From Angiostrongylus vasorum (taxonomy: Eukaryota; Nematoda; Chromadorea; Rhabditida; Metastrongylidae), in NCBI GenBank assembly GCA_018806985.1, contig JADANN010000256.1, positions 2,517,501 to 2,581,500 of the forward strand: 64,000 bases of DNA, in the 5' to 3' direction. The notes under the pieces were generated by a model that was given only the letters and a program-made list of their open reading frames with translations, did not search any database and was not told the origin of the DNA. Shown here in pieces: positions 11,515 through 22,010 of this stretch. Numbering within the stretch: the first letter of the stretch is position 1; every line of letters starts with the position of its first letter. The position numbers were made by a program, and so were the translations under genes.

Positions 11515-12485
11515 ACATTTTAATGCAACCATTTCCTTTGAAATAAAGCTCGTCACTTCCGCAGCAGCTTTTCCTTCCGTATCCCAATGTTGACTCCATA
11601 TCATCAAGGCGCGTAACTGCATGGAGGCAAATGAGAAACAATAAGCCTCACGAAGTTCACCGAATCCGTCTTGGATTTACTACCGCCACACAATGAATGA
11701 GAGTGTACGCGCTTTGATAGCCTAGCTGTTCCCAATTTAGTCGGGTATTGTTAAATAACAACTTGTGCACATAATCCACTTAACATCCTCAATCATTAAT
11801 AAGAATTTGCTTGCAAATATAATAACGTGCTTGTTCTTCAAGAATGCCGAAATATGACAATTTTCAATTGGTACAACAGCTATCAATCGCGTCAAGTGAT
11901 CGATTTCTCTGGATTGAGCATTACTTTGTATATGACATTTTCATAAATGGACTAGTATATTTCAAGGAATTCACTAATAAGTTTTATTAAATGCTTGGAA
12001 GATACCAAAAAAAATTATTTTTTATCTCTCATAGTTCTTTACGTCGGCCAAAGAAAGCTAGTGGAGTGCCAGTGCTAAGAAATGTCCCCGAAACTTATGC
12101 GTTATCTTGTATTTTACCTTCTGAAAGTTCAAGTTGGAATACAAAACATATAGAGAGATGACACTCCAGCATCACATAAGATCGAGGCTGATTTGCTATG
12201 CTCATGAAACCGTATGCTGTTCTTGCAACCCATAAGCCTTGATTTCAAAAAGAAAACCTGCTCAACCCAGTTGAGAAACCTCGAGCACTTTCATCTTACT
12301 GAGGCGAGGTGGCTGACGGACCGTCCTAAAATGCCGTCAGATTTTCTTGTTGAATACAGTCTACACGTTCTTCACGAAGATTATGCTTTCTCGAATATCA
12401 TCTAGATGAGGGACAACAAATCTAGCAAGCAGGTTGTTGATAAGGATCGTGGTGCTTAGAATGGCTCTCATCGCTTGTCTTATGC
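11515..12485. other. No recognisable feature
   Basis: AT-rich. A 63-codon frame at 12214 (+) has no motif. Confidence 0.35.
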
Positions 12486-12489
12486 TGTC

Positions 12490-13280
12490 ACTATTCCTCA
12501 CTTTAAGAAGTATTTAACATAGTAGAAATAAATGCAGTATCAGCGCTCGTCGACGAGATAAAGGATATTCTACGTAAGAACTCTGGCTGCCCTTTATCTT
12601 CTCGGTACCACGAACAGACAGCTTTTATGTCAAACCCTTATCATCCTCATAGGAGGATAGGTGCGATAAGACGGCGTTGTCTCTCAAAGCTTTTACAGCT
12701 GTATCGCTGTGTACAATGAGTTTGATTGACTGGCACAGGAAGCGTGTATAGTTGACGACAAATTCTTAGCAAAACTTAGTTTTATCGACGGCATCCATTA
12801 GAGAGCACTAGTGAAGAAGTAACAACGAGCAGTGAGCTCAACGAGGCGAAGAAAAAGTTATTGGATTACGCATGAATAGGCAGAAGATCCAATTCATAAA
12901 ATCCTATGATGCGAACTGAGCCATGGGATGCATTAAAGCCTCTCAGGAAATTAACCTATCACCAAACGGATCCGGAAATTTACGCTCATTTTTTTTCGAA
13001 CGCCTCTTGCTTTGCAGCTGAAACATCGGCTGATATTCAATCACATGGGAAAACACTGCGCACGCTCCACAGACCATTTGAATGATGTCTTCCAAAATCT
13101 AGCCGACACTCATAAAGTCTACCCGGAATTCGCAACTCAGACTTTCGACGGCTACTTATTCTGCCTTCGAGGAGAAGAGTACACTTCGATGACGAGACAG
13201 TGATAGACCGGTCTAATAGTGAGAACAGCAGAAGACAGATGGGTGAAAAAAACCTTAGGGGGCACCAAGAGAACATAAAT
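12490..13280 (+). pseudogene. RTE-B non-LTR retrotransposon fragment (RT to C-terminus)
   Basis: Frame-switching translation gives the RTE order: VEINAVSALVD (finger/palm start), RRCLSKLLQLYRC, STSEEVTTSSELNEAKKKLL, TDPEIYAHFFSNASCFAAET (the AHLF...AET motif), then RTAEDRWVKKTL near the end, matching the RTE C-terminal RTDDRWTKRTL block. Stops are frequent. The catalytic FADD is not preserved in a readable frame. The fragment at 1230-1800 is a sister copy. Confidence 0.55.
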
Positions 13281-13374
13281 TATGTGTGCATATTTATACG
13301 TAAACATTCACACATATATATACATATATATTGCATACGGACAAAAATGAGCATGTACGTACATATATGTATAC

Positions 13375-13470
13375 TTGGATACTTGGACGGTCCGTCTTCA
13401 CGAGCTGTGCGGACCCCAGCACATACGCCATTCGTTCCTTCCTCTCGCAATCTTAGTCCATGGTGGTGGT
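13375..13470 (-). repeat. Family C fragment
   Basis: TACTTGGATACTTGGACGG and GCTGTGCGGACCCCAGCACA are the family C terminal block in minus orientation, preceded by a TA-rich stretch (13300-13370). Confidence 0.65.
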
Positions 13471-13539
13471 CTTGTTCGAGCATGGTAGCGCTTGCGAGTC
13501 TCATACCGTGATCGGTAAAACAACTGCAGCTGCGGGTAC

Positions 13540-13805
13540 TGCTGATTAACTTTGTTTACGAACACGTCCGCCCAACGTGTAGAAGGTCGTCCTGGGGGGA
13601 CGTTTGCATTCTCTTGGAGTCCACTCTACCGTTCTTTTCGTCCATCTGTCGTCCGTTCTTCTCATTGTGTGACCGGCCCATCTATGTTTCGTTATCGATC
13701 TATAATCTGCTGGATCTCGAAGATCTGACAGATTTCGAAGGTCAGAGCTTCGCATTCCGGCTAGATATTGAGAGTGCCGGTTATATTCCAGAAGACATCA
13801 CTTAA
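13540..13805 (-). pseudogene. RTE-B C-terminal fragment
   Basis: The minus-strand frame 13755-13546 reads MRSSDLRNLSDLRDPADYRS, then HRWAGH, MRRTDDRWTKRTVEWTPREC and KRP, the diagnostic C-terminal block of RTE reverse-transcriptase proteins. The preceding LLEYNRHSQYLAG is readable after one frameshift up to about 13805. It is better conserved than the two other RTE-B fragments but lacks the RT core. Confidence 0.75.
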
Positions 13806-13845
13806 GCGCTCTGTGAGTAATGCGAAGCATTTTTTGAAATTTCTT

Positions 13846-13880
<35 letters not shown>
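13846..13880. repeat. (AT)n microsatellite
   Basis: Uninterrupted ATATAT run. Confidence 0.9.
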
Positions 13881-13881
<1 letters not shown>

Positions 13882-14129
13882 ACGATATGAAGACATGAAC
13901 ATAATCTATTTTTTTCCAACAAGCTCCAGGCTTGCTGTAGTTCACTACACCGTTCTTCCGATCTTCTAGAGGCGACGAATTCTTCGATGGCCTTTTCGTT
14001 AGCGAGTTAGATATGGTCATTGAAGGCTTTCCCTGTCAGCATGAATGAGAAAGTGGCAGTCGATTGACGACAGCTCAGTGCTGCTTTTGGCAAAGCTTCG
14101 TAGTTTAAACATTCAACCTCGAAAGAGTC

Positions 14130-14445
14130 ACTTGTGGAACTTCTGATGAAACAACTACAATGATGTCGAGATATCCGCAAAATTCAAACGCCAGATTAGA
14201 TTCGAAATCGTGACTACCTTTTTCGGCAGCTCACGTGCTACACACTACCTTTGCTTTGTGTTTCTCTCACCCAGTCTTTTATTTGAACGGTGTCTTTAGC
14301 AATCAATCGTCAACAGTAATGATCTGGGAAGCACAAATCGGTGCTGAACCCAGCTAAGCTGAGGCTGTAGTCGAAATCATGAGGTACAACCTTTTTATTT
14401 GCTACGTATAATCTATTTTATAGAAGGCAGTAAATAAAAAATTAT
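14130..14445 (-). repeat. SINE-D copy, diverged
   Basis: Family D signature (ACTACAATGATGTCGAGATAT, GCAATCAATCGTCAACAG, GCTGAACCCAGCTAAGCTGA) ending at GGCAGTAAATAAAAA. Confidence 0.55.
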
Positions 14446-14799
14446 ACATTCTAACAGAACGTTTACGTGCAAAAGAAATACACCTCTTTTATTCACCATT
14501 TCTAGACACATTTTCCGGTCTTTAACACATTAGTTCAATTATTTATTAATTATTAGCCATATTTGTTGTATAAAATAAGCACAAAGCGCACTTCGAAGCT
14601 ATAATCCCTTTGATTTTTTGTTCACTTGGTTCCGGAACCATATTTAGCAGGTACATCTTTTTAACAGTTCCCAAGAACGACTCTCTGTTAACCTCGGCAT
14701 TGAATTATAAATATTTCGGCCTCTTTCTCACGAATCACGTGGTTGTTATTCAGCGCACCTTTACTTCCTTACAAGAAGAACATACAGCGCAACGGTAGC

Positions 14800-14840
14800 T
14801 TACGTTTCGGCAGTATCGCCTTCTTCAAAGCCTGGAAAGG
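14800..14840 (-). ncRNA. Hammerhead motif, left arm of foldback (HH4)
   Basis: Minus strand: TTGAAGA (C to T at the first core base), stem II GGC/GCC, GAAACGTA (GTA is an allowed NUH triplet). Stem I GGCT/AGCT is 4 bp with one G-U. The first-position change probably weakens it. Confidence 0.5.
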
Positions 14841-15130
14841 TACACTAATACGCAACCTACTAGGTTAAAAGCTACAACAGTACAAAAAGAAAAATGAAAA
14901 TCTGAACAGTAACTACACTATCACCGGCTTCTCGAAAAACCCATCGTTTTTTACCTGCCTTCCGCGGAAGAAGAACAGCCGCTTAAGGTCGAATATGGTT
15001 GATTACTGCATCACCGTACATCAAAAAATCATTTCTGACATACGGGGCAAGATCTAGATTGTTCAGATTTTCATTTTTCTATTTGTACTGTTGAAGCGCT
15101 TGACCTAGTGAATTGTACATTAGTGTACCC

Positions 15131-15172
15131 TTCCAGGGTCTGAAGAAGGCGATACTGCCGAGTGTCAGCTAC
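15131..15172 (+). ncRNA. Degenerate hammerhead motif, right arm of foldback (HH5)
   Basis: CTGAAGA (15140-15146) and stem II are intact but the GAAAC half reads GAGTGTC, so the conserved A residues are lost. Confidence 0.5.
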
Positions 15173-15269
15173 CGTTACGTTGTATGTGTTCTTCCTGTAT
15201 AAGGAAGTGAAGGTGTGCTGAATAACAACCTCATGATTGCTGAGAAAGAGACCGAAACATATTTAGCAA

Positions 15270-15510
15270 GCTTTTCCGCCATTCAACTTCCTTTGAAATC
15301 ATCGAAATTCATTGTCATAAAAATATATATGTCCTGTGTGAAATTTCTTCGAAAACACTGTTTTCTCGAGCGCCTTCCTTCTCTACGCTCTGACGGAATT
15401 TCGAGTTTGAATTCACGAACAAAAAACATGCATATTCTTAGTTCCGTAGCATTAATTCAAGCGGCCTACATCATTGCAGGTTAAGCATTGGAAAAGGCAT
15501 CACATATATT
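15270..15510. other. No recognisable feature
   Basis: An open frame to 15484 (+) runs out of the foldback arm. No motif. Confidence 0.35.
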
Positions 15511-15512
15511 GC

Positions 15513-15800
15513 AGAGCTGGTGTGGCGCAGTGGTCGGGACGCTCTGCAACACACACATGGGACCGATCCTCCCATAGCCAATCAAGCTTCCCTTCTCTCC
15601 GGGATCGGCAAATTAGTACCAGACTTGTTTGGGAGGATAGCAGCACTGGCTCGACACATCAGTGGGACACCGCGAGTCATTGTAAAGGGCAGATTTGCAT
15701 TCAATCACCTCCAAACCGTGTTTAACGAAGTCGAATGCATGGCGAATCCCTCAGGGATTGATCAACGTCGGGGTCTTTATCCTTTTTGTTTCACATATAT
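15513..15800 (+). repeat. SINE-A copy, full length
   Basis: Head GGTGTGGCGCAGTGGTCGGG (box A) and GGGACCGATCC (box B), body with GTACCAGACTTGTTTGGGAG, GCGAGTCATTGTAAAGGGC and TTGATCAACGTCGGGGTCTT, tail TTTATCC. It reads as an open frame but is clearly a tRNA-derived repeat. Confidence 0.85.
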
Positions 15801-15984
15801 TTCAAAGGAAACAGTTATCACCAACATGAAGCAAAACAGGCACTACTTTGTCGATGAACAAACACGAGGTTAGGTTTGATAAGGATAACAAGAACATGCT
15901 GCTTCATTACCTCTCCTCTCACCTTCACGCAATAAAAGGGCAGTTTTAAGAAATACGTTTTTACAGCCGTCAATGTGTGTACAG

Positions 15985-16740
15985 GAAGAGAATAGAAGGA
16001 GGGACCCTTGAACACGGTGTGGAAATTAGCCTTTCCAATGGGTACGAAGCGGCAGCTACTTGGGATGGGTTTTAGAGGAAAAACCCCCCACCAAAATAAT
16101 AAGTCTAGTGAAGATAATGTCCCGTTCATCCTGCCCATCTTTTCAAAGGAAATGAGTCCATCTAAAAAACGTTGCTTGAAAAGGGCAGGTTTAGAAAAAA
16201 TCGGTAGCAATGATTGAAGTACCACCAGACACACTAGTACGCCAGCCAGTTCGTAATCGTTCGTATGACCGTTTTTGCGAAGCGTGCGACTGCATAATTT
16301 GCCCTGACGGAACAGATGGTAACTACATAAGTTCGGGTACGCTGTACCTTATCTCTTGTAAAGCGTGTGGGGACGAACACGTTGACGAAACGGGTAAACC
16401 ACACTGCGCATCTGTAAAAAAAAGAGAATCTAGACGGTAAGCGTAAAGTTAAACAAGGTGCACAACTAGGCTCGTACAAGACATAGAGACATAACGGAGA
16501 AGATTTCGAAGTAGAAGCCACAAACCTCGCGCAGGAATCTCGAAACTTCGGCGCGTAAAAGTCTTGAAGGATTTGCATAAACTCCAAGAATCCAGTAATG
16601 AACCTCAAAGAGGAGCGTCCTGTTATCCACGTGTAATATGGCGCCATATCTCTGGACGATTTCTTCATCTGAGCCACGAAGATTTTGCACCCATGTAGGA
16701 CTCTGGGTGGCTGGCCTCCAATATTAACTGAAGGACTCAT
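15985..16740 (+). pseudogene. Penelope-like element remnant with GIY-YIG region
   Basis: Frame 1 (16008-16216) contains VPFILPIFSKEMSPSKKRCL, a block found before the GIY-YIG domain of these elements. The next frame (16210-16440) gives VRNRSYDRFCEACDCIICPD, then SGTLYLISCKACGDEH and DETGKPHC, the zinc-finger-like linker and GIY-YIG core. YIGETGR is decayed to HVDETGK. Further in-frame remnants (RHNGEDFEVEATNLAQES) reach the C-terminus near 16560. At least one frameshift (about 16210) and several stops show it is dead. HH6 follows about 300 bases downstream. Confidence 0.7.
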
Positions 16741-16871
16741 GAACGACTAAATTGTGAGTGTTCAAGAGAAGCTATTTGCTGTGGGAATAAACATTTATGT
16801 ATTAAGTTTTGTCAGTGGCGGTAATGGTAGTGTTTGACTAAGTGGATTATTGCGTTTCAGTTCAACTCTTC

Positions 16872-16911
16872 CAGGCTCTGAAGAAGATGAAATCGGCGAA
16901 ACGTCAGCCAA
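16872..16911 (+). ncRNA. Hammerhead ribozyme motif downstream of PLE remnant (HH6)
   Basis: CTGAAGA (16878-16884), then GAAACGTC (16098-offset: GAAA 16898-16901, CGTC 16902-16905) and AGCC closing stem I with GGCT (16874-16877). A G-to-A change breaks the usual GGCG/CGCC stem II; only a shorter GAT/ATC pairing with unpaired GGC remains. Confidence 0.55.
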
Positions 16912-17069
16912 TATTGCAATGAATAAATCTCGCTGTTAACAATCACGAGTTTGCTCATCAGGAAAGCAATGAATTATTGTTGATTCCCGAGGTTAAAAGG
17001 AACTCAGTCGCGGGGTTTGCAATACAGGCAAATATGAAGTGAAAATGGAATAATTAATTTTTTTTATTT

Positions 17070-17440
17070 TTTTATGTTATGTGATCCGTCTTCACGTCTA
17101 CTCTGCGGATTCCAGCACTTCTCACATTCGATTCGTTTCCTCGCATCCATCATCCACGAGGATATTCCAAGATTTTACGTGTGGCTTCGGCTGCTGCTGG
17201 AGGGCTTTCATTACATCTTAAATGTCGTAGAATGCTTGTCGAGTCGATTCTTTCTGGAGTCCTCAAATAGCCGGGCTGGAGCGTTCCCAATTGTATTGTA
17301 GAGTTTTCTTCTAGAAAACCCTGGTACCAATTTCCCGACCCCGGAGGGATGAGACGCTTGGTTGCCCGGGACCGGAATCGAATTAGCACCATGCTCGTGA
17401 TGACGGACATCATTAACACTGTGCTATCCGCCCCTGAATC
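17070..17440 (-). repeat. SINE-B copy
   Basis: Minus strand: head with ATAGCACAGTGTTAATGATG and GCTAATTCGATTCC, body with GGTACCAGGGTTTTCTAG and GCCCGGCTATTTGAGGACTC, and 3' block GTGCTGGAATCCGCAGAGTA. Confidence 0.8.
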
Positions 17441-17719
17441 ATTAATTATTTCTTATAAACTGTGTTGCACACTGCGGCAATATCCGCCACTATTTTTGCA
17501 CCACTACTATACATATATGTATATATACAATCTTTGGAAAGTGCTAACACAAATCACCAATCTATCATTAATAAAAAGAAGCTCTATCGGGTTGGAAGCC
17601 TATTCGTTGGCAACTTTTTGTTCAGAATCCCATTTCTCACGCTTAGACCATTTGGTTCATTTGGTTAGTGTACATAGGCATGCGTTCTCTTGGAACATTT
17701 TCTGGAACATTTTATAGCA

Positions 17720-18300
17720 AGAGTATCAAAGAGTGTGGTCGCGGCGGTGGAGGTTACAACTAATCGAACCGATAGATTAACGAAATTCAAGCCAGTATCC
17801 TCTACTACGAGGATGTTGTGTTGACGAGCGCCGAAATTATCAATGCCACATACAGAGGAGTTCTGATTCAAGGACATCGACGAGAGTGGCACTATCTGAG
17901 AAAAAAGTGCGTCGATGTTGACAGTTGGGTATGTCTAACAGAGGCTTGCCCTCACAATCCGACAAGTCTCTGTGAGTCCTCGTCTAAGAGTAGTTCACTA
18001 CTGTTTCACCCAGTTCTGTGATGAAGGGCGTTCTATTAAAGACTGTAATTGAAAGCCCGGTCATCTAAGAAAACAACAGCTGCCATATGCTATCGCCTAC
18101 AGGTAACTCAGCGGAAACCAGTTTTAAACAATCACAAGCCAATGAAGACATTCCTCTCGGACTTGCAAGCTCTGATCTCCGGAACATTGTTGGAGCTAGA
18201 CCAGACCAAAGGAACGTCGCTAACTATTGAGCAAAGGAGCTTTGAATGTCCGTCCTTGCCTGAAGATAGAACTACAGAATGAACCCACAATCCGCCTTTT
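17720..18300 (+). other. Unassigned coding-like remnant, possible zinc-finger fragment
   Basis: The frame 17818-18020 reads GHRREWHYLRKKC then VDSWVCLTEACPHNPTSLC. The WxC...C spacing loosely recalls FLYWCH-type zinc fingers of nematode transposon-derived genes. The following frame (18049-18282) is open but unmatched. I cannot assign it. It could be a decayed transposon gag or transposase. Confidence 0.25.
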
Positions 18301-18764
18301 GTTAGGCAACGCTCAGCTTTACATCGCAAAGTTAACTTGAAACCATAGATGATTTGAGCGAGACAATCGTACTTCACCCATCGCAATGTCTGGATATGAC
18401 ACTGCTAGAATGTCACCTCTTCGGAATTTGAGCGGGTGCTTTGCGACAAGAAGCCAGTGGCAGCGACAATCTCAGATACATGTTCGCCAATTTTGCGTGG
18501 CAACTCCGGCCCTTCTGAAAGAAAATAATCCAGTAGTCAGAAGATGACGCCTTTCCTTTCATAACAAAACGTACATTTGGGAAAACTTCTGTCCTGAATA
18601 AATGAAGTAAGAAATGAAAATCTGTTCGAAATGAGCTAAGACTCGTGCGTTAGTGTAGTAATAATTATTTCGTGCTTTCCACGGTGTATCGTTTAATTTC
18701 TATGTTCTGTTTTATTAATTCAATTAAGCATTACGTTCACAAGACAAGAGCGGTTAAGCAAAGG

Positions 18765-19125
18765 AAGCGTAGCGGTTAGAGATTTTGTGCATTCCATATG
18801 CAGTCTCTAATTTGATTCCTAACAAAGCTAACCGAACCCATATCTTTGCAAGATCGGTAAGCTAGTAAACGAATTGCCTGCGAAAAAAATGGGAAATTGG
18901 AAAAAAAGTTGTAAAAAAATTGTCCCTCCGATCCAAAATCGACAACTACAAACGATGAAGATCAGGGAACGCTATAGTGGAGCAATCCTGGTATTACCGG
19001 GAGAGTCTTTAACAATGCTGGAAAAGGGACAAAAAATCTGAGAGAGTAACCAAAACCACTAGCAAATCCGGAGATCTTCGTGGATGGCGAGCCCAGGAAT
19101 GAAAAAAAGGAAGAGCTGGGACTTA
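18765..19125 (+). repeat. SINE-B copy, strongly diverged
   Basis: Head GAAGCGTAGCGGTTAGAG with box A, GCAAGATCGGTAAGC in the body, and CGGAGATCTTCGTGGATGGC near the 3' end align to family B. Confidence 0.5.
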
Positions 19126-19129
19126 TAAA

Positions 19130-20030
19130 AATGTATAAAGACGAATCACAAAAACATAAATGTGGTGCTTTTCACATTAGTTAAAACTCGACTCCTCAGT
19201 TGCTGACATCCGATTTCCATTTGCATATAAAGCAGTGAAGATTTACACGAAAGATTGGAGTAATGGAGCGCAATTTAGCAGTCGAAAAACAATACTACAC
19301 CCTAATGCTAAACAAACTTTTCATGCCGATGCAAATGATTCAGTGTTCCAGTTTATTTAAGTGTTTCCAATCTTGACCTTACAGAATCTTTTCCAGCGCG
19401 ATTAGTGAGAGCCTGTTATTCTTATGTGTACAAGTCAATCAGCAAAAAAACAGTTCGAATAACTAAACAATTTTTTTAGGAGAATCTCGTTTTACTACGA
19501 TTTTGTCGACCAAGATCCCAGAAGCCCTCGAAGGCAAGTTCAAAGTCTGCAGAAACAGTTAAACATGAAGATTTTGTAGATATTCCAATGCTCGGGATCT
19601 CATCGGTGCAGTGATGACCACCAAATATTTTTCAACCATGTAGTATTTAGACGACTAAGATCTATTGTCATATATGAGCAAATGCCCTTTCATAAACAAA
19701 TACTGCTGTTTATAAAGGACAAGCAACCAGGTTCTGATCAAGCCCGGAAGGCTGCGCCATGCATTGGACAACACCGAACATCGAAAAAGACATTTGCATA
19801 GATGTTTGGCCTGCAAATATAAGTTCGCTATTTTCAAGCTCTCAGAAAACTGTGTTGTCAGTTTGGAGCTGTCGAAGGAATGGGAGCTTGATACACTCAA
19901 AGTGCTTGGTCGAGCAGAACAGTATGCGTTTGTTGCAGGAGCCCTTCACAACTATCTTGTGAAAGTTGTGAATCTGTTCGTTTTGCTACTAACGTCCAAG
20001 CTTTTCGATGTTTTTTTCCCGCACTTAACT
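19130..20030. other. No assigned gene; unusual open frame 19764-20270 (+)
   Basis: The first part of the frame (MDNTEHRKRHLHRCLACKYK, then LGRAEQYAFVAGALHNYL) looks protein-like and is not repeat-derived up to about 20030, where SINE-D begins. No family recognised and no clear flanking splice acceptor. Confidence 0.25.
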
Positions 20031-20034
20031 AGTT

Positions 20035-20480
20035 TTATGTGTTATACAACCACAATGATGCTGAGATATTTGCAAAACTCCAGACCGCAGGTGTCTACAG
20101 TGGAGAACGAACGCGCTATTACCCATTCGGGGGCTAAGGCGCTCACCACCAGACCATGCGGGTCCCACGTTTCGCCTGTCTCTCAGTTAGTTCTATTGAT
20201 CACGATCACCAGCAATCACCCGTTAAAGGGATCGATATGTGGAGTCCACATCGGCAACGAACCCAGTTAAGCTAAAAGCTCTAATCGAAATCACAACGTT
20301 AACTTTCTATTTCGTGTCTATTACAATGTTCTATGGCAGGATATTATGTGTGAGACAACCACAATAATGCTGAATTGAAACACTTGCGATCCGGAGTTTT
20401 GCAAATATCTCAGCGTATTGTTGTTGTATCACACATACTACCTGCCGTAAAAATTGTAATAGGCAGTAAATAAAAAGTAA
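20035..20480 (-). repeat. SINE-D copy with terminal inverted hairpin
   Basis: Long copy: CCACAATGATGCTGAGATAT, AACTCCAGACCGCAGGTGTC, GGCGCTCACCACCAGACCAT and GCAATCACCCGTTAAAGGGA. On the minus strand GGTCTGGTGGTGAGCGCC is the box A region and GCGCGTTCGTTCTCC the box B region of a tRNA head. Its end holds a hairpin: 20335-20373 pairs with 20410-20446. Ends at GGCAGTAAATAAAAAG. Confidence 0.65.
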
Positions 20481-21100
20481 ACATTAACTAGTTTTTGTCC
20501 TTCTAGCTATAGAAGTAGGTCCAAAAAAAGGCATACCCATCCCACGGGAAACAGAAGGCCTGTCATAGTCACTGGAAAGCGTGAAACCAATTGAGCCTAA
20601 AAGCAAAAAAATTGAAGTGAGATGTGGATGAAGCGAAGCGACAAACAAATGGAAAGAGTTGCTCAGAAATCTCAAGCCAAATTGCGTGGAAATCATCATG
20701 AAGTCGTTTGAGAATTTTGCAGTTGAGGGTGTGGGCAGTTCGCAAGCGACCGTCAACAAGTCAGTTTCATGCTGAAGTAATCTCAAAGGATAAAACCTAT
20801 CACAAATTCAACATTTCCTAAAGGAGTGATGGGCTCAAATCAAACTACATTTGATGGCAAAACCTACTCGTTTTCAACACTAAATAAACAGTGCCGACGC
20901 TAAAGTCTCCAGACATGAGGTTCTTAATATAATACGGATTAATTGAAGCAGAAAACCCCAGTATGGTATTTTTTACAAGATTTGGCGCTTGCCTAAAGGT
21001 CGAAGACGACGATCTCGTTTCCGGATTCGAGTTTTCTGGAACGATCACCTCATCAAATTCACTCTCGGCTATGGAATACGTTTCTTGAATTTTTTCAGGT
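20480..21100. other. No assigned gene
   Basis: A plus-strand open block around 20960-21090 (GACLKVEDDDLVSGFEFSGT) looks coding-like and may be an upstream exon of the gene at 21139, but no consistent splice chain was found. Confidence 0.25.
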
Positions 21101-21138
21101 ATTTCTCCTTTATTTAAAAAAAAGAATACCGTACAAAT

Positions 21139-21489
21139 ATGGCTATGTTACAATTCTCTGTGAAGCTTATGGACAACAGCGCTCAAGCAAAACCTTCGGT
21201 TTCCTATGGCGTGGCCTTTCTAATGACATTCTCCGCTGGAAAACTTGCAAACCCAACGGTCATTACGGCTTCCCGGATTGTGAGTTGCGATGAATGGCCG
21301 AGTTTTTAATTATAGTAAACTCTACCTTGTTCTATTCTAAATCAGAACGCCATCGCAATGTGCCTGCTCCATTCGAATCCGATGGGTAACGATGTGAAAC
21401 ACTTCAGACATCTTCCTATGTCCAAAATGAGCAACAAAATTGATGAACTATTTAGAAGAGCTCTGAAGAGCTTCTTCAACTCTATGTAA
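21139..21489 (+). CDS. Candidate two-exon gene, unknown function
   Basis: Exon 1 is 21139-21279: ATG about 40 bases after a TTTTTTCAG acceptor (21098), with an in-frame stop just upstream. It encodes MAMLQFSVKLMDNSAQAKPS...FSAGKLANPTVITASRI and ends at a GTGAGT donor in phase 0. Exon 2 is 21346-21489 (AATCAG acceptor, phase 0): NAIAMCLLHSNPMGNDVK, KMSNKIDELFRRALKSFF, stop TAA. The total is about 94 residues. The final ATGTAAGA could also be a donor, in which case the gene continues. No signal peptide or known family was recognised. The residue composition and the matching phase argue for a real gene. Confidence 0.4.
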
Positions 21490-21794
21490 GAAGTTTTAGC
21501 ACCATCTTCTTTACAGCAGTGAAGCGTGAAGATTGTTAAAGCCAATATGGAAACCACCAATCTTCTCGATCGAAGACGTGTTCTTCGGGCCTGTAGCTAC
21601 ACAAACGGATCAACGTCGTTGGTTACATTACTGCTGACGAGATTCCAGTATATTCGGCTCCTTTGTACCCAGAAACATTTGTTTCTCGGTATTATAAACC
21701 TACCAACCTGCGAGCTCCTCAAGCCTTCCATCGATCCGGCTCCAGAATTTTGTATCATTCTTGCATGGGATCAGCTTGGTCCCACCAATCAACA

Positions 21795-22010
21795 GAGGAA
21801 CGCTTCAAAATGGCTATCCTAGTACTCCAAGAAGAATAGGCTCAGTCGGCATTCAAAGACATTTGTAAACAACACGAAAGTCCTCAAGCGGGAGCCGAAC
21901 CCACACGCAAAAAGTCCGAAGGCTTTCGTGGATGATGGAGTCCAGAAAGCGAATCGAATACAGTGCTGGGATTCGCATAGTAGATGTGAAAACGGGTTAT
22001 GTAAAAAAAC
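21795..22010 (+). repeat. SINE-B 3' part
   Basis: GGAACGCTTCAAAATGGCTA, GAGCCGAACCCACACGC, GGCTTTCGTGGATGATGG and GTGCTGGGATTCGCATAGTA follow the family B order. Confidence 0.65.

Larger units (their letters stand above)
14708..15262. mobile_element. Foldback element with a hammerhead motif on each arm
   Basis: Left arm 14708-14907 and right arm 15061-15262 are inverted copies of about 200 bp with high similarity over their whole length, separated by a 153-bp spacer. Each arm contains an HH unit: upstream CTAGTrr...TTCCAGG, hammerhead and tail AACAACC. No protein is encoded. It may be a non-autonomous derivative of the Penelope-like elements in this window; inverted partial copies are a known outcome of their insertion. 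Confidence 0.7.

Noticed and set aside
15513..15580. True tRNA gene
   Set aside because: Boxes A and B are present but the cloverleaf is not closed and the body continues as a dispersed SINE.
15520..15873. 117-codon plus-strand open frame as a protein
   Set aside because: It is the translated SINE-A head and body; identical sequence recurs in ten other places.
16234..16740. 168-codon minus-strand open frame
   Set aside because: It lies antisense to the PLE GIY-YIG remnant, which is recognisable by motif; the minus frame is its shadow.
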